Of a stretch of 64,000 nucleotides of DNA, positions 18,099-25,406 are shown piece by piece (the first letter of the stretch is position 1; each line of letters opens with the position of its first letter). The DNA is from Bacteroidota bacterium (lineage in GTDB: Bacteria > Bacteroidota > Ignavibacteria > UBA10030 > UBA8401): contig JBBAAO010000001.1 in assembly GCA_041658205.1 (NCBI GenBank), forward strand, positions 1,736,001-1,800,000, read 5' to 3'. The notes beneath the pieces are model-generated. The model saw nothing but the letters and a program-made list of their open reading frames with translations. It searched no databases and had not been told where the DNA came from. The translations under genes were made by a program, and so were the position numbers.

Positions 18099-20387
18099 CT
18101 ATCGCATCAACGCCAATTCCGTCTGCGGCGAAGTTTTCTTTTTTGTTGCTTTCCTCTTTTCGCTGACCGAGAGCATACCCAAATGCTCTTTCAGAGTTTC
18201 TCGTGAGTAACCGAGAGGTTCCAGTAATGTTTCCGCTGCTTCCAGCACCATCTCCGAATATTTTTCTGCATCGTATCCATCATCCAACGCATACAACGCC
18301 AGCGGTTTTGCTTTCATCGGATCTTTTTTACCGGTTGAATCTGTAATGATATATTGGATACTTTCTCCCGCCATTAAATGAACGCCGGCATCCGCAAGTG
18401 TCTGCGAAACAATTGCATTGATGCTCTTATTCTCGTATTCATAAGGATCTTTGGATATGCTGCGGCGGATGATCAGTTCAAATGGCGAAACATTCCCCTG
18501 TTTCAAATCCTGAATGAATTGTTCTGCAACATCCAGCACATCCGGAACCAATGCACGCACCCCCTCCACATCGTTCGCTCTGGAAAACACATTCAGCATG
18601 GCATGCTGCGCCCGCTGCACATACTTTGGAACATCCCGACGCCTAACTTCTATCCCCCGAACTTTGAATTCATCGGTATCATACAGTCCAACATAGCGTG
18701 TTGCCGTGGGAATCTCCTCGTCCATTTTTGAAACGGGAAACAATATCCATTTATAGATTCCTTCTACTGATATTTTTATGCCAGTATCAGCTTCAATTTT
18801 CTTTGCAAGTTGTTGGTAATCATCGTGCGTCGCTCCGGACTTCTTCAGCCAAACACAATCAACAATTGCGTGGATCAGTTCAAAACCATCCTGCTCCGCA
18901 ATTTCCTTTGCGCGAAGCAATCGGTCACGGGCAAAGGCATTCACCGATTCATGCGCTTCAATTCTACCGAGTCTGGATTTTTTAAAACCGAGATATCCAA
19001 AACAAGTGACCAAGATCCATTTCAAGGCAGTCTGTTTGTTATGGTATTTTTTCCGCTGCTCTTCGGTTGTTGCGCTCCGTTTTAATTCTTTATAGCGTTC
19101 CCGTTTTTTAATGATCTGTTCCAATGTCGCCGGAACCAATCCTGTTCGTTTTTCACAGATACGAAAACCAATTTCCGGCACATGCTTCTTCGAATCCGGA
19201 CAGCATTCGCAATCGAGCGTTTCAGTAGAAATATTGTGGTTACGCATGATCGTGGGATACATCGAAGCAAAATCCAACTCTGCAACCTGTTCGTGATACC
19301 CGCTTTCCGGCATAAAGTGAAGTCCTCCCCTGTCTGACTTCAACAATGTCGTCAACGATTTGAACGCTTCTTTGATCGGACGTTTATAGGGAACAAGGAC
19401 ATTATTTTTATATGTCCATGAGATCTGCATGGAAGACAACGCCGAACCAATGCTCGTGCGCGCCTGCTGCTGCACACCAATCTGTGACATACGCGCAAGA
19501 TCATACAATCCGTCAAGATCTCCTTCGTTCATAATAAACGAGTTCTCTTTGTCCAAATGCCAGCGCCCCGAAAGCGCAAACGTCGCTTCGCGCTGCTTCA
19601 CCTGTCCATAGGAAAAATAAGTGATTGCTTTTGAAAACATGAATCCTGCCCCCGCATCGCGATGAAGATATAACGGCATGTTCAATTCCGATGCAATCTG
19701 CTGAAGCATCGGCAGTAACGTTGCATCCCCATATTCCGTGAGAATCACATCAGGATCATATTTATAGAGATAATAATTGATCTGGTTGATCAATTCTCTC
19801 GGCGATTCTTGCTGCAGTACGGTTTTTCTTCCCTCAATCTCTATTTCAATCTCCAAAAAACGCTGGTACTTTGGGGCAAGAAGTTTTGCCGAAGGAGAAA
19901 GTGTCATAATCACCAACGGCGGTACAAAATATTTTTCCGCTTCCATCCGTTCAAGCAGATTCCACGATTTCAGTACGCCGTTCTCAATCGTATATTCCCC
20001 GTATGCCAGTGGAAACAATTGCGTCGTATAATAGAACATCTGTACCACTTTGATATCGGCATTATAGAACTGGTAGAATTTAAAATGCTTTGACAATGTC
20101 CGCACCGTCTTTTGAAACAGATTTGGATTGTGAACACTCACCTCGTACACCGGAAGTTCCTTGTTCGAAAGTAATTCTTTCTTCGTCGTCAACACCATCG
20201 TTACCTGATAGGGAAGATGGAGCAACAATTCACGAAGAATACCTGCCTCCTGTTCGGACAGTTTCAGATAAAAGCATGGTGCGAATGTGTAATGCGTCTT
20301 ATGCCGTTTTCCATCAATGTCGATAATCCAGACCGTCATTCCATGGTCATTGGCATACGCATCGAACAGTGATCCTTGCACTGTCAT
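18099..20387 (-). CDS. Family B DNA polymerase of PolB2 type with altered motifs
   Basis: A 762-aa family B polymerase. Motif A is intact (LDFASMYPTI, Asp372). Motif B reads KWILVTCFGY (456-465), with the usual Asn-Ser replaced by Val-Thr. Motif C reads AIVDCVWL (507-514); aligned with the usual DTDS it is IVDC, losing the first Asp and keeping the second (Asp510). In the 3'-5' exonuclease region, Exo I is LEIEIE (178-183) instead of DIE and Exo II has YGDAT instead of NxxxFD, so proofreading is probably lost. Cys393, 395, 396 and 411 could bind zinc. Such degenerate PolB2 enzymes are known from archaea and scattered bacteria. The start overlaps the preceding gene by 4 bp. A translesion or structural repair role is inferred from context. 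Confidence 0.85.
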   Translation of the reverse strand: MTVQGSLFDAYANDHGMTVWIIDIDGKRHKTHYTFAPCFYLKLSEQEAGILRELLLHLPYQVTMVLTTKKELLSNKELPVYEVSVHNPNLFQKTVRTLSKHFKFYQFYNADIKVVQMFYYTTQLFPLAYGEYTIENGVLKSWNLLERMEAEKYFVPPLVIMTLSPSAKLLAPKYQRFLEIEIEIEGRKTVLQQESPRELINQINYYLYKYDPDVILTEYGDATLLPMLQQIASELNMPLYLHRDAGAGFMFSKAITYFSYGQVKQREATFALSGRWHLDKENSFIMNEGDLDGLYDLARMSQIGVQQQARTSIGSALSSMQISWTYKNNVLVPYKRPIKEAFKSLTTLLKSDRGGLHFMPESGYHEQVAELDFASMYPTIMRNHNISTETLDCECCPDSKKHVPEIGFRICEKRTGLVPATLEQIIKKRERYKELKRSATTEEQRKKYHNKQTALKWILVTCFGYLGFKKSRLGRIEAHESVNAFARDRLLRAKEIAEQDGFELIHAIVDCVWLKKSGATHDDYQQLAKKIEADTGIKISVEGIYKWILFPVSKMDEEIPTATRYVGLYDTDEFKVRGIEVRRRDVPKYVQRAQHAMLNVFSRANDVEGVRALVPDVLDVAEQFIQDLKQGNVSPFELIIRRSISKDPYEYENKSINAIVSQTLADAGVHLMAGESIQYIITDSTGKKDPMKAKPLALYALDDGYDAEKYSEMVLEAAETLLEPLGYSRETLKEHLGMLSVSEKRKATKKKTSPQTELALMR

Positions 20388-20722
20388 ATTTCCTCCCCAT
20401 AATTCCGTAATCGTTCTTTCAGTTCGTGGAGTTCTCCAACGAGTTTGACCAAGACGGATAGCGTGATTTTATCCATCGTGATCGGTGTCGTTTGGAACGA
20501 GATCGACGGAAGATTCCGCTTAGCAATACGAAATATTTCATCGAAGTGCTCCTGCTGTTCTTTTCGGAGCGCGCGGCGAAAGTTTCCCCACCGCTCCCGT
20601 TCTTTGTCGATGAGCCGTGTGGCTGTTGCGATCAGTCGTCCCATTTCTTCCTCGTCTGGCGGGTGAGTGGATGTATTCTCTGTCGAGCCTGTAGGTGACA
20701 TCGGAGATTCCTTTGAATGCAT
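20384..20722 (-). CDS. Small helical protein between RecA-like and PolB2 genes
   Basis: A 112-aa protein with no recognised family. A Ser/Thr/Pro-rich N-terminus (1-22) is followed by charged helices (about 23-75) and a final helix (SVLVKLVGELHELKERLRNY). The stop overlaps the PolB2 start by 4 bp, which suggests translational coupling. Its first part overlaps the end of the RecA-like reading frame by 185 bp in another frame. ATGs at 20701 and 20644 are alternative starts; the latter would shorten the overlap to about 107 bp. By position it may be a polymerase accessory subunit. Confidence 0.7.
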   Translation of the reverse strand: MHSKESPMSPTGSTENTSTHPPDEEEMGRLIATATRLIDKERERWGNFRRALRKEQQEHFDEIFRIAKRNLPSISFQTTPITMDKITLSVLVKLVGELHELKERLRNYGEEI

Positions 20723-21299
20723 TGAAATACTGTTCCCGCTCCTTCAATTGAAAACGGAGCGGCGTTGAAACAAGCAGCGTGGATATTCCCTCCGTTTTCA
20801 GTTGATCGAACGTTTGTTTCATTCGTGTAAGAATGTCGTGAATATCAGGTATGGCAACTTGCTCGTCGTCAATCAGATCCAGTAATCCAAAGACCAGTAA
20901 TGTCTTCGAATGTACCGTTCGCATAAAATCGGTCAAACCATCTGTAATCGTAACATCTACTTGATAGAATGTATAGCAGCGGCTGATGAATCCACGCTGC
21001 AAAAGCTCTTCCGGCTCAGCACCCGACGTTTTAAAGATGCCTGCGATGAAGAATGGATCTGTCGTATTCGCCGCATCAACAATCACCACCGGTTCCCTCT
21101 TGCGCAGAAAATCTGCTGCAACGAGCATTGCGGTCTGATATACTCCATAGGTACCATGCAAAAAATTGATTGTTGGCGCTGACGTCTCCATCGTCAGCTG
21201 TACTGTTTTATATGATTGAATGACTGTTTCCACACTTTCCTCTCTTGTAAATGTTTGCTCTTCTATGTGTTCTATGTCTCTATGTGGTTCGCTTTTCAC
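20538..21299 (-). CDS. RecA/Rad51-like protein with degenerate Walker motifs
   Basis: A 253-aa frame whose part from about 40 to 207 follows the RecA/RadA fold: INFLHG, then VVIVDAANTTDP, FYQVDV and a final strand STLLVSTPL. Walker A reads GTYGVYQT (49-56), with the catalytic Lys replaced, and Walker B reads TLLVFG (133-138), without Asp. It is thus probably not an active ATPase, like ImuA-type RecA relatives. The start is uncertain: GTG at 21299 gives residues encoded by a repeat-like stretch, and ATG at 21191 (Met37) is an alternative. Residues after about 212 are Arg-rich and overlap the next gene, so the functional end may be earlier. It lies upstream of PolB2 in the same direction. Confidence 0.72.
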   Translation of the reverse strand: MKSEPHRDIEHIEEQTFTREESVETVIQSYKTVQLTMETSAPTINFLHGTYGVYQTAMLVAADFLRKREPVVIVDAANTTDPFFIAGIFKTSGAEPEELLQRGFISRCYTFYQVDVTITDGLTDFMRTVHSKTLLVFGLLDLIDDEQVAIPDIHDILTRMKQTFDQLKTEGISTLLVSTPLRFQLKEREQYFNAFKGISDVTYRLDREYIHSPARRGRNGTTDRNSHTAHRQRTGAVGKLSPRAPKRTAGALR

Positions 21300-21410
21300 A
21301 AAAATATTTGAACCACATAGGCATAGATCACATAGTTCACTGTTTTTCTTATCTATAAAATACAGAAGCCCGACAGCGCAGGAGTTGTTTGTCCTTTTGC
21401 TATCGGGCTT
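21280..21410. repeat. Two inverted repeats upstream of the RecA-like gene
   Basis: CTATGTGGTTC (21280-21290) pairs with GAACCACATAG (21310-21320) across the proposed GTG start. AAGCCCGACAGC (21366-21377) pairs with GCTATCGGGCTT (21399-21410). A lone half of an SOS-like site (CTGTATTTTATA on the minus strand, near 21354-21365) is present but lacks its partner half. The 21300-21627 spacer has no gene. Confidence 0.55.
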
Positions 21411-21460
21411 GAAGGTCTCAACACCCGGGTATGGTTAAACCAAACACAACTAACTCGATT

Positions 21461-21503
21461 GTCATTTCGAGGAGTCCCGTTGTATGGGACGACGAGAAAT
21501 CTC
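21461..21503 (+). repeat. Dispersed palindromic repeat, GTCATTTCGA...GAGAAATCTC, left copy
   Basis: Starts GTCATTTCGA and ends GAGAAATCTC, with the internal hairpin GTCCC/GGGAC. An inverted relative lies on the other side of the GIY-YIG gene at 21934-21987. Confidence 0.65.
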
Positions 21504-21627
21504 AAAAACAAATTTCTTTCTCAAATCAGGGGTTCCAAAATGACATGAACGATTTATTGTCACTTCGGACGAGCCTTGAAATATTGGGTTTCTGCAATGT
21601 CATAAAAGAGAAATGAGAGACCTCATC

Positions 21628-21897
21628 TTAAAGAATGATCTCTTTCCATTCAGCATTCATTGCTTCAATCAATTTTATTTTCTTTGCCCGACGCCATTTT
21701 TTGATTTCTTTCTCTCTTGCTATCGCATAACGAACATCTGAAAATTCTTCAAAATATATGAGTGTTGTAATATTATATTTTTGCGTAAAACCAGGAATGA
21801 GTTTTTCTTTATGCTGAACAACTCTGGCTCGTATATTGTTTGTCATCCCAACATACAGAGTGCGGGACCTATTTGTCATGAGATATACAAAATACAT
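21628..21897 (-). CDS. GIY-YIG single-domain nuclease, repeat-flanked
   Basis: An 89-aa GIY-YIG protein: VYLMT and LYVGMTNN form the motif pair (about 4-22), the catalytic Arg is in NIRARVVQH, and the Glu is in AIAREKEIKKWRR. It belongs to the same small UPF0213-like class as the gene at 13304 but is clearly divergent from it. It sits between lexA/66-aa gene and the RecA-like gene, in their direction, and is bracketed by inverted copies of a dispersed repeat, so it may be an insertion rather than part of the repair operon. Confidence 0.88.
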   Translation of the reverse strand: MYFVYLMTNRSRTLYVGMTNNIRARVVQHKEKLIPGFTQKYNITTLIYFEEFSDVRYAIAREKEIKKWRRAKKIKLIEAMNAEWKEIIL

Positions 21898-21933
21898 ATC
21901 TATTATTTACAACCGCTTCATGTTTCTTATGCT

Positions 21934-21987
21934 GAGATTTCTCATCCCAATGTATCTAAAAAACAACGTATCGGGATTCGAAATGAC
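21934..21987 (-). repeat. Dispersed palindromic repeat, right copy in inverse orientation
   Basis: On the minus strand it runs from GTCATTTCGA through an ATCCC/GGGAT hairpin to GAGAAATCTC. The ends match the copy at 21461-21503, but the middle is longer. Confidence 0.6.
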
Positions 21988-22007
21988 CGCAACTCTTATT
22001 AATGCCT

Positions 22008-22208
22008 TTATCCAGCCTTTCGTAACTTATGCTTCGAACGAAATGACACTTCCACATCTCCAACTACTTTCCCAGCTTCGCGTGGAAAATAGATCTGCAC
22101 GCCTCCATAATGATCGTCTGGGGATTTCACACTGAGAATATCCAAAATCTTATTGAGATAAGAATTGATCTTTTCTCGTTCTTCCATTGTATAATCACCG
22201 CTCGTCAT
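22008..22208 (-). CDS. Small protein encoded directly after lexA
   Basis: A 66-aa protein without a recognised family, starting 8 bp after the lexA stop with a good Shine-Dalgarno site (TAGGAG). Residues 8-30 look helical, then a short beta-like segment (GGVQIYFP, DVEVSF). The last residues (SFRSKHKLRKAG) are encoded by a GTCATTTCG stretch that resembles the dispersed repeat, so the C-terminus may have been altered by it. Co-transcription with lexA predicts SOS control. Confidence 0.65.
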   Translation of the reverse strand: MTSGDYTMEEREKINSYLNKILDILSVKSPDDHYGGVQIYFPREAGKVVGDVEVSFRSKHKLRKAG

Positions 22209-22216
22209 GTTTGCTC

Positions 22217-22870
22217 CTACGATGCTTTTTTATATTTCAACACTTCGTCTATCCGTTTTTTATCAAGTGCACGGATCATTCCAATCACAACACCGACGAT
22301 TTTAAAATTCTCATCATGCTGATCGACAATGATCGGCTGATATTTTTTGTTTGCAGGGACCAGTCGGATTGTATTACCATCTTTCTCAAACCATTTCACC
22401 GTCGGCTCCCCTTCCACCAACGCGACAACAATCCTGCCGTTCTTCGGTTCTTGTTTTGGATCGACAAACAACAGATCTCCTGTCCCAATCTCCGCCTCGA
22501 TCATACTATCCCCTTTCACATAGACACCAAAAACATCTTTGGATGCAGTAAGATAGTGTTCAACATTCACGAAAGTCTCTGCAAGATTCTCCTGCGACAT
22601 AAACGGATGACCTGCCGGAACAAAACCAAACACAGGGATTCCTGTTGGTTTTTTATGAATCACTTCAATTCCGCGTGAAATATTGGGAGTGTATTTGATA
22701 TATCCTTTTTTAATCAAAGTGAGGATATGATCTTTTGCGGCATTAACGTTAAAACCAAACGTTGTCGCAAGTTCCTGCAGCGTCGGTGGAAGCCCCCGTT
22801 CGCGAAAGGAATCGCAGATCGCTTGATAGATCTCTGCTTGTCGTTTAGTAAGTTTGGCTTGTGATGTCAT
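22217..22870 (-). CDS. lexA: LexA SOS repressor (S24 autoprotease)
   Basis: A 217-aa protein, close to the usual 200-220. The winged-helix DNA-binding domain (about 4-70) contains LPPTLQELATTFGF. The linker has the Ala-Gly cleavage site in VPAGHPF (about 88-94). The protease part has Ser in KGDSMIEA (about 121) and the general-base Lys in TVKWFEKDG (about 160). It should repress the SOS response and self-cleave on activated RecA. Two overlapping LexA boxes lie 12 bp upstream, so it is autoregulated. Downstream, in the same direction, come the 66-aa gene and, after a GIY-YIG gene, the RecA-like/PolB2 genes. Confidence 0.93.
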   Translation of the reverse strand: MTSQAKLTKRQAEIYQAICDSFRERGLPPTLQELATTFGFNVNAAKDHILTLIKKGYIKYTPNISRGIEVIHKKPTGIPVFGFVPAGHPFMSQENLAETFVNVEHYLTASKDVFGVYVKGDSMIEAEIGTGDLLFVDPKQEPKNGRIVVALVEGEPTVKWFEKDGNTIRLVPANKKYQPIIVDQHDENFKIVGVVIGMIRALDKKRIDEVLKYKKAS

Positions 22871-22881
22871 CGTTTTATTTA

Positions 22882-22912
22882 CTGTATATATTTACACTGT
22901 ATAAATTTACAG
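22882..22912 (-). promoter_or_regulatory. Two overlapping LexA (SOS) boxes upstream of lexA
   Basis: CTGTATAAATTTACAG (22897-22912) matches the CTG-N10-CAG SOS box exactly. CTGTATATATTTACAC (22882-22897) differs at one end base and shares one base with the first. They lie between the lexA start codon and its probable -33 element, so LexA binding would block transcription. Confidence 0.85.
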
Positions 22913-22932
22913 TATTCAAAACGATTTGTCAA
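22902..22932 (-). promoter_or_regulatory. Promoter of lexA
   Basis: TTG at 22932-22930 and TAAATTTA at 22909-22902 with a 20-bp spacer resemble the Bacteroidota -33/-7 pattern. The -7 element lies inside LexA box 2. Confidence 0.55.
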
Positions 22933-23023
22933 GTACTAATTTTTTAAACTGACCCTGGGGAGGGAATTTATGCATCAAAGATATTGCGGAAACTCGGTTT
23001 GTCTTACATATTCAATGCAGTTT

Positions 23024-23932
23024 CTAATCATCCTCTTCTTCCTCATTACTATGTTCCATTTCTTTTTGTAATTGTTTATTCTCTCTATTGACTTCATGTT
23101 TATTTCCCGAGCGGTGGCATTTCACACAATTTTCAAAATTTTGTACACCCTCTTTGCGATGCTCTAAATCGATCTTCGATTGAGAATGTTCATGGCAAGT
23201 GTAACAAGTATATGATGCAAATCCCGTTGTAGGAGTATGACAATCCGTACAACGTGAAGGATGATGGTTGTCAAATCGGAAGTACTTTGTATGATCGTAT
23301 GTGGAAGGTTTCCAGGCACTGGAAGAATGGCAATCACTGCATTGATTTTTTGATTTGACCGCTCTATGCAATTCGTCTGCAGGTATGTTCTTTACATGGC
23401 AATCGGTGCACAGAGTGACTTTTGTTCCAAGAAGTTCGTGATCAAAATTTGATATTTTCCAATCATTAATAATATGACAATTATCGCATAAGAGGTTTGG
23501 AATGGTATGGATAGAGGTCCCTGGTTTTTCATGACACGTTGCGCAATTGCGTTGAACTTCACTTCGAAGGATCTCATGAGTAAATTTTTTTGTTGCAGTT
23601 TCTTTTGATCGTCCATGATGCTCTGTATGACAATAAAAACATTCAATATTCGGTATCGCTGTATGGATCAAACTGCTTTTGGAATTCTCTTTGGCTAACG
23701 CTATACCGGCAACATTCCGCTTTCCGATAGTATTCATTGAATGGCACGCGATACACTTCTTTGTGACTGATCCTTGTCCAAGCGTATGACATGCAAAACA
23801 ATCGTTCTTCAGTTGCAGATGATCTTCAATAAGCACACCGGGAGTAACTGAATAATATGGAAAAAACACAATCGCTGCCAATCCCACTGCAATGGAACCG
23901 ATGAATGTAAGATACGTCCTCTTCATCGCCAC
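23024..23932 (-). CDS. Membrane-anchored decaheme cytochrome c
   Basis: A 302-aa protein with an N-terminal membrane anchor or uncleaved signal (about 6-24) and ten CXXCH heme sites: CFACH, CIACH, CFYCH, CATCH, CDNCH, CTDCH, CSDCH, CTDCH, CYTCH and CVKCH. Many additional His residues can act as distal ligands, as in the cytochrome c3/c7-like multiheme group. The C-terminus is highly acidic (EEEEDD). Its start overlaps the preceding cytochrome b-like gene by 10 bp. Together they form a two-gene module for moving electrons from membrane quinol to periplasmic acceptors. The acceptor is unknown. Confidence 0.9.
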   Translation of the reverse strand: MAMKRTYLTFIGSIAVGLAAIVFFPYYSVTPGVLIEDHLQLKNDCFACHTLGQGSVTKKCIACHSMNTIGKRNVAGIALAKENSKSSLIHTAIPNIECFYCHTEHHGRSKETATKKFTHEILRSEVQRNCATCHEKPGTSIHTIPNLLCDNCHIINDWKISNFDHELLGTKVTLCTDCHVKNIPADELHRAVKSKNQCSDCHSSSAWKPSTYDHTKYFRFDNHHPSRCTDCHTPTTGFASYTCYTCHEHSQSKIDLEHRKEGVQNFENCVKCHRSGNKHEVNRENKQLQKEMEHSNEEEEDD

Positions 23933-24501
23933 CGCCAGAACAAAAGTGTGAGAACGATATGCAACGATGCAAAGGCAAAAAAGATCATCGAGAGTGGCAT
24001 ATGGACTTTACGCCATTGCAGCATTGTATCAACAATAAGTGAATGGGATAATAGTGACTGTTCTATTTCACTCTCTGTAAGGCCGCTGTTTTGGAGTTCA
24101 AGCTTTCGATTGTTCATTCGCTCTTTAGCATCCTTTAACAAAAACTTTCCAGTTAATCCGCTTGCAACGACAATCAACATTGAAGTCAATGCCAGCCAAG
24201 GAATGATGGCATTGAAATGTATTCCTCCATGCACCAGAATCAGCAAGGCACCAATCCATGCAGTCACCTCGTGGGATTGCAGCAATGTTTTCGGTGAACC
24301 CCATAAAATCATTTTTCTCTTTTTCATGGAATAGAGAAATGATAGAATGATCAATACGGTTCCAATAATTCCAAAATATCGGCCGACCCATACAAGTCCG
24401 GCTAAATGCAAAAGGTAGTCGCAAAGCAGAGCGCCGGAAACTAAGGAGAGATAGATCAGAACTGAAGGGAATATTTCTTTGAATCTATTTCGGATATGCA
24501 T
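23923..24501 (-). CDS. Cytochrome b-like membrane protein, partner of the decaheme cytochrome
   Basis: A 192-aa protein with four or five transmembrane helices (about 11-30, 38-56, 77-95, 98-118 and 165-188). Candidate heme b ligands are His77, His92 and His96 in HEVTAWIGALLILVHGGIHF, and the His residues in RKVHMPL and ASLHIV near the C-terminus. This fits a small diheme quinol-oxidising cytochrome b (b561/ferric-reductase-like). It overlaps the decaheme gene and precedes it in transcription. The fold is inferred from helices and His spacing. Confidence 0.7.
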   Translation of the reverse strand: MHIRNRFKEIFPSVLIYLSLVSGALLCDYLLHLAGLVWVGRYFGIIGTVLIILSFLYSMKKRKMILWGSPKTLLQSHEVTAWIGALLILVHGGIHFNAIIPWLALTSMLIVVASGLTGKFLLKDAKERMNNRKLELQNSGLTESEIEQSLLSHSLIVDTMLQWRKVHMPLSMIFFAFASLHIVLTLLFWRWR

Positions 24502-25026
24502 CGATGAATATTTGATCAGTCTTTCATTTAACAGTCAATCTTTCGGGATAGGGAATTATCTGTGTAAAAAGGTATGGAAGCATAAAGACAACATCAATAT
24601 CTTATTGAGCACTTATTTTCTTTTTTCAACTCTAAAAGATAAATTGGTCGGGTATATTATTCAGTGAAATCATTAAAAATGTTTTGGCGTTTGTTGTATA
24701 ATTAAAAATAATCCATATACAAACAGGTACGATATAAAATAATGTCTTACTTGACGGCAAATTTTTAGATATGAAGGCCTACCGATTTTTAAAAATTCTA
24801 TTATCAAATGACATTAGGTTCTGTGGTTGTGTTTTCTACTTCCAATTCGAGAAAATATGTATGCCTTACTATATTTCACAATCTCATATCAATCTACTAA
24901 TTTGTGATACTTTTGTTTCCTAAATTTTAGTTTCTATCCTGATTCGATTTATTAATTTTTTGCTCGCTGTTACTATATGAGAGTTCAATGAAAAAATTGA
25001 ATGATTACTTAATACCGAAAAACATC
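24502..25026. other. AT-rich spacer without a recognisable gene
   Basis: This stretch between the cytochrome genes and the tRNA pair is AT-rich. It has a weak inverted repeat (GTTTG...CAAAC, about 24690-24723) and a small hairpin (TTCAAT/ATTGAA, about 24984-25001). No coding region, tRNA or repeat from elsewhere in the window is seen. Confidence 0.6.
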
Positions 25027-25027
25027 T

Positions 25028-25057
25028 TTGAAAATTACCGTTTCATTCGTATATTTG
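25028..25057 (+). promoter_or_regulatory. Bacteroidota-type promoter of tRNA-Ser
   Basis: TTG (25028-25030), exactly 19 bp, then TATATTTG (25050-25057): a perfect match to TTG-N19-TAnnTTTG. The tRNA begins 24 bp later. Confidence 0.8.
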
Positions 25058-25081
25058 AACTGCATTTAAGCAAAAATCCAC

Positions 25082-25171
25082 GGAGAGGTGGGTGAGTGGC
25101 TTAAACCAGCGGTTTGCTAAACCGCCGTACGGGGTTAACCTGTACCGAGGGTTCAAATCCCTCCTTCTCCG
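25082..25171 (+). tRNA. tRNA-Ser (anticodon GCT)
   Basis: A 90-nt tRNA with a long variable arm (GTACGGGGTTAACCTGTAC), as expected for Ser. The anticodon loop is TTGCTAA (GCT), the acceptor is GGAGAGG/CTTCTCC, and the discriminator is G. Confidence 0.95.
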
Positions 25172-25245
25172 CAATTATTGTTCAAGGCGTAGTTCAGCCG
25201 TTGGACTTTGTTCTTTGATGAAGTTTTTTGCCAAATGTCATTGTT

Positions 25246-25320
25246 CGGGGTGTGGCTCAGCCCGGTTAGAGCGCGTGGTTCGGGACCACGAGGTCGGAGG
25301 TTCGAATCCTCTCACCCCGA
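25246..25320 (+). tRNA. tRNA-Pro (anticodon CGG)
   Basis: A 75-nt cloverleaf. The acceptor CGGGGTG pairs with CACCCCG, the anticodon loop TTCGGGA gives CGG, and the T arm is GGAGGTTCGAATCCTC. It lies 74 bp after tRNA-Ser and is probably cotranscribed. The spacer holds a degenerate GGCGTAGTTCAGCCG segment resembling a tRNA D arm. Confidence 0.95.
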
Positions 25321-25332
25321 CAAAAAAATAAC

Positions 25333-25361
25333 AAGGGGACGTTCACAATCGTCCCTTTTTT
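25333..25361 (+). terminator. Terminator after the tRNA-Ser/tRNA-Pro pair
   Basis: Stem GGGACG/CGTCCC with an eight-base loop, followed by a run of T on the plus strand. Confidence 0.8.
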
Positions 25362-25406
25362 ATTTCAACACCAGATTCTTATTTTGACATAATAAAAGAG
25401 GTGTCT

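Noticed and set aside
21351..21365. LexA box before the RecA-like gene
   Set aside because: Only one half-site (CTGTATTTTATA) is seen; the second half at the correct distance is missing, so I do not call it an operator.
25187..25212. Possible extra tRNA between tRNA-Ser and tRNA-Pro
   Set aside because: Only a D-arm-like stretch (GGCGTAGTTCAGCCG) is present; no anticodon or T arm follows.
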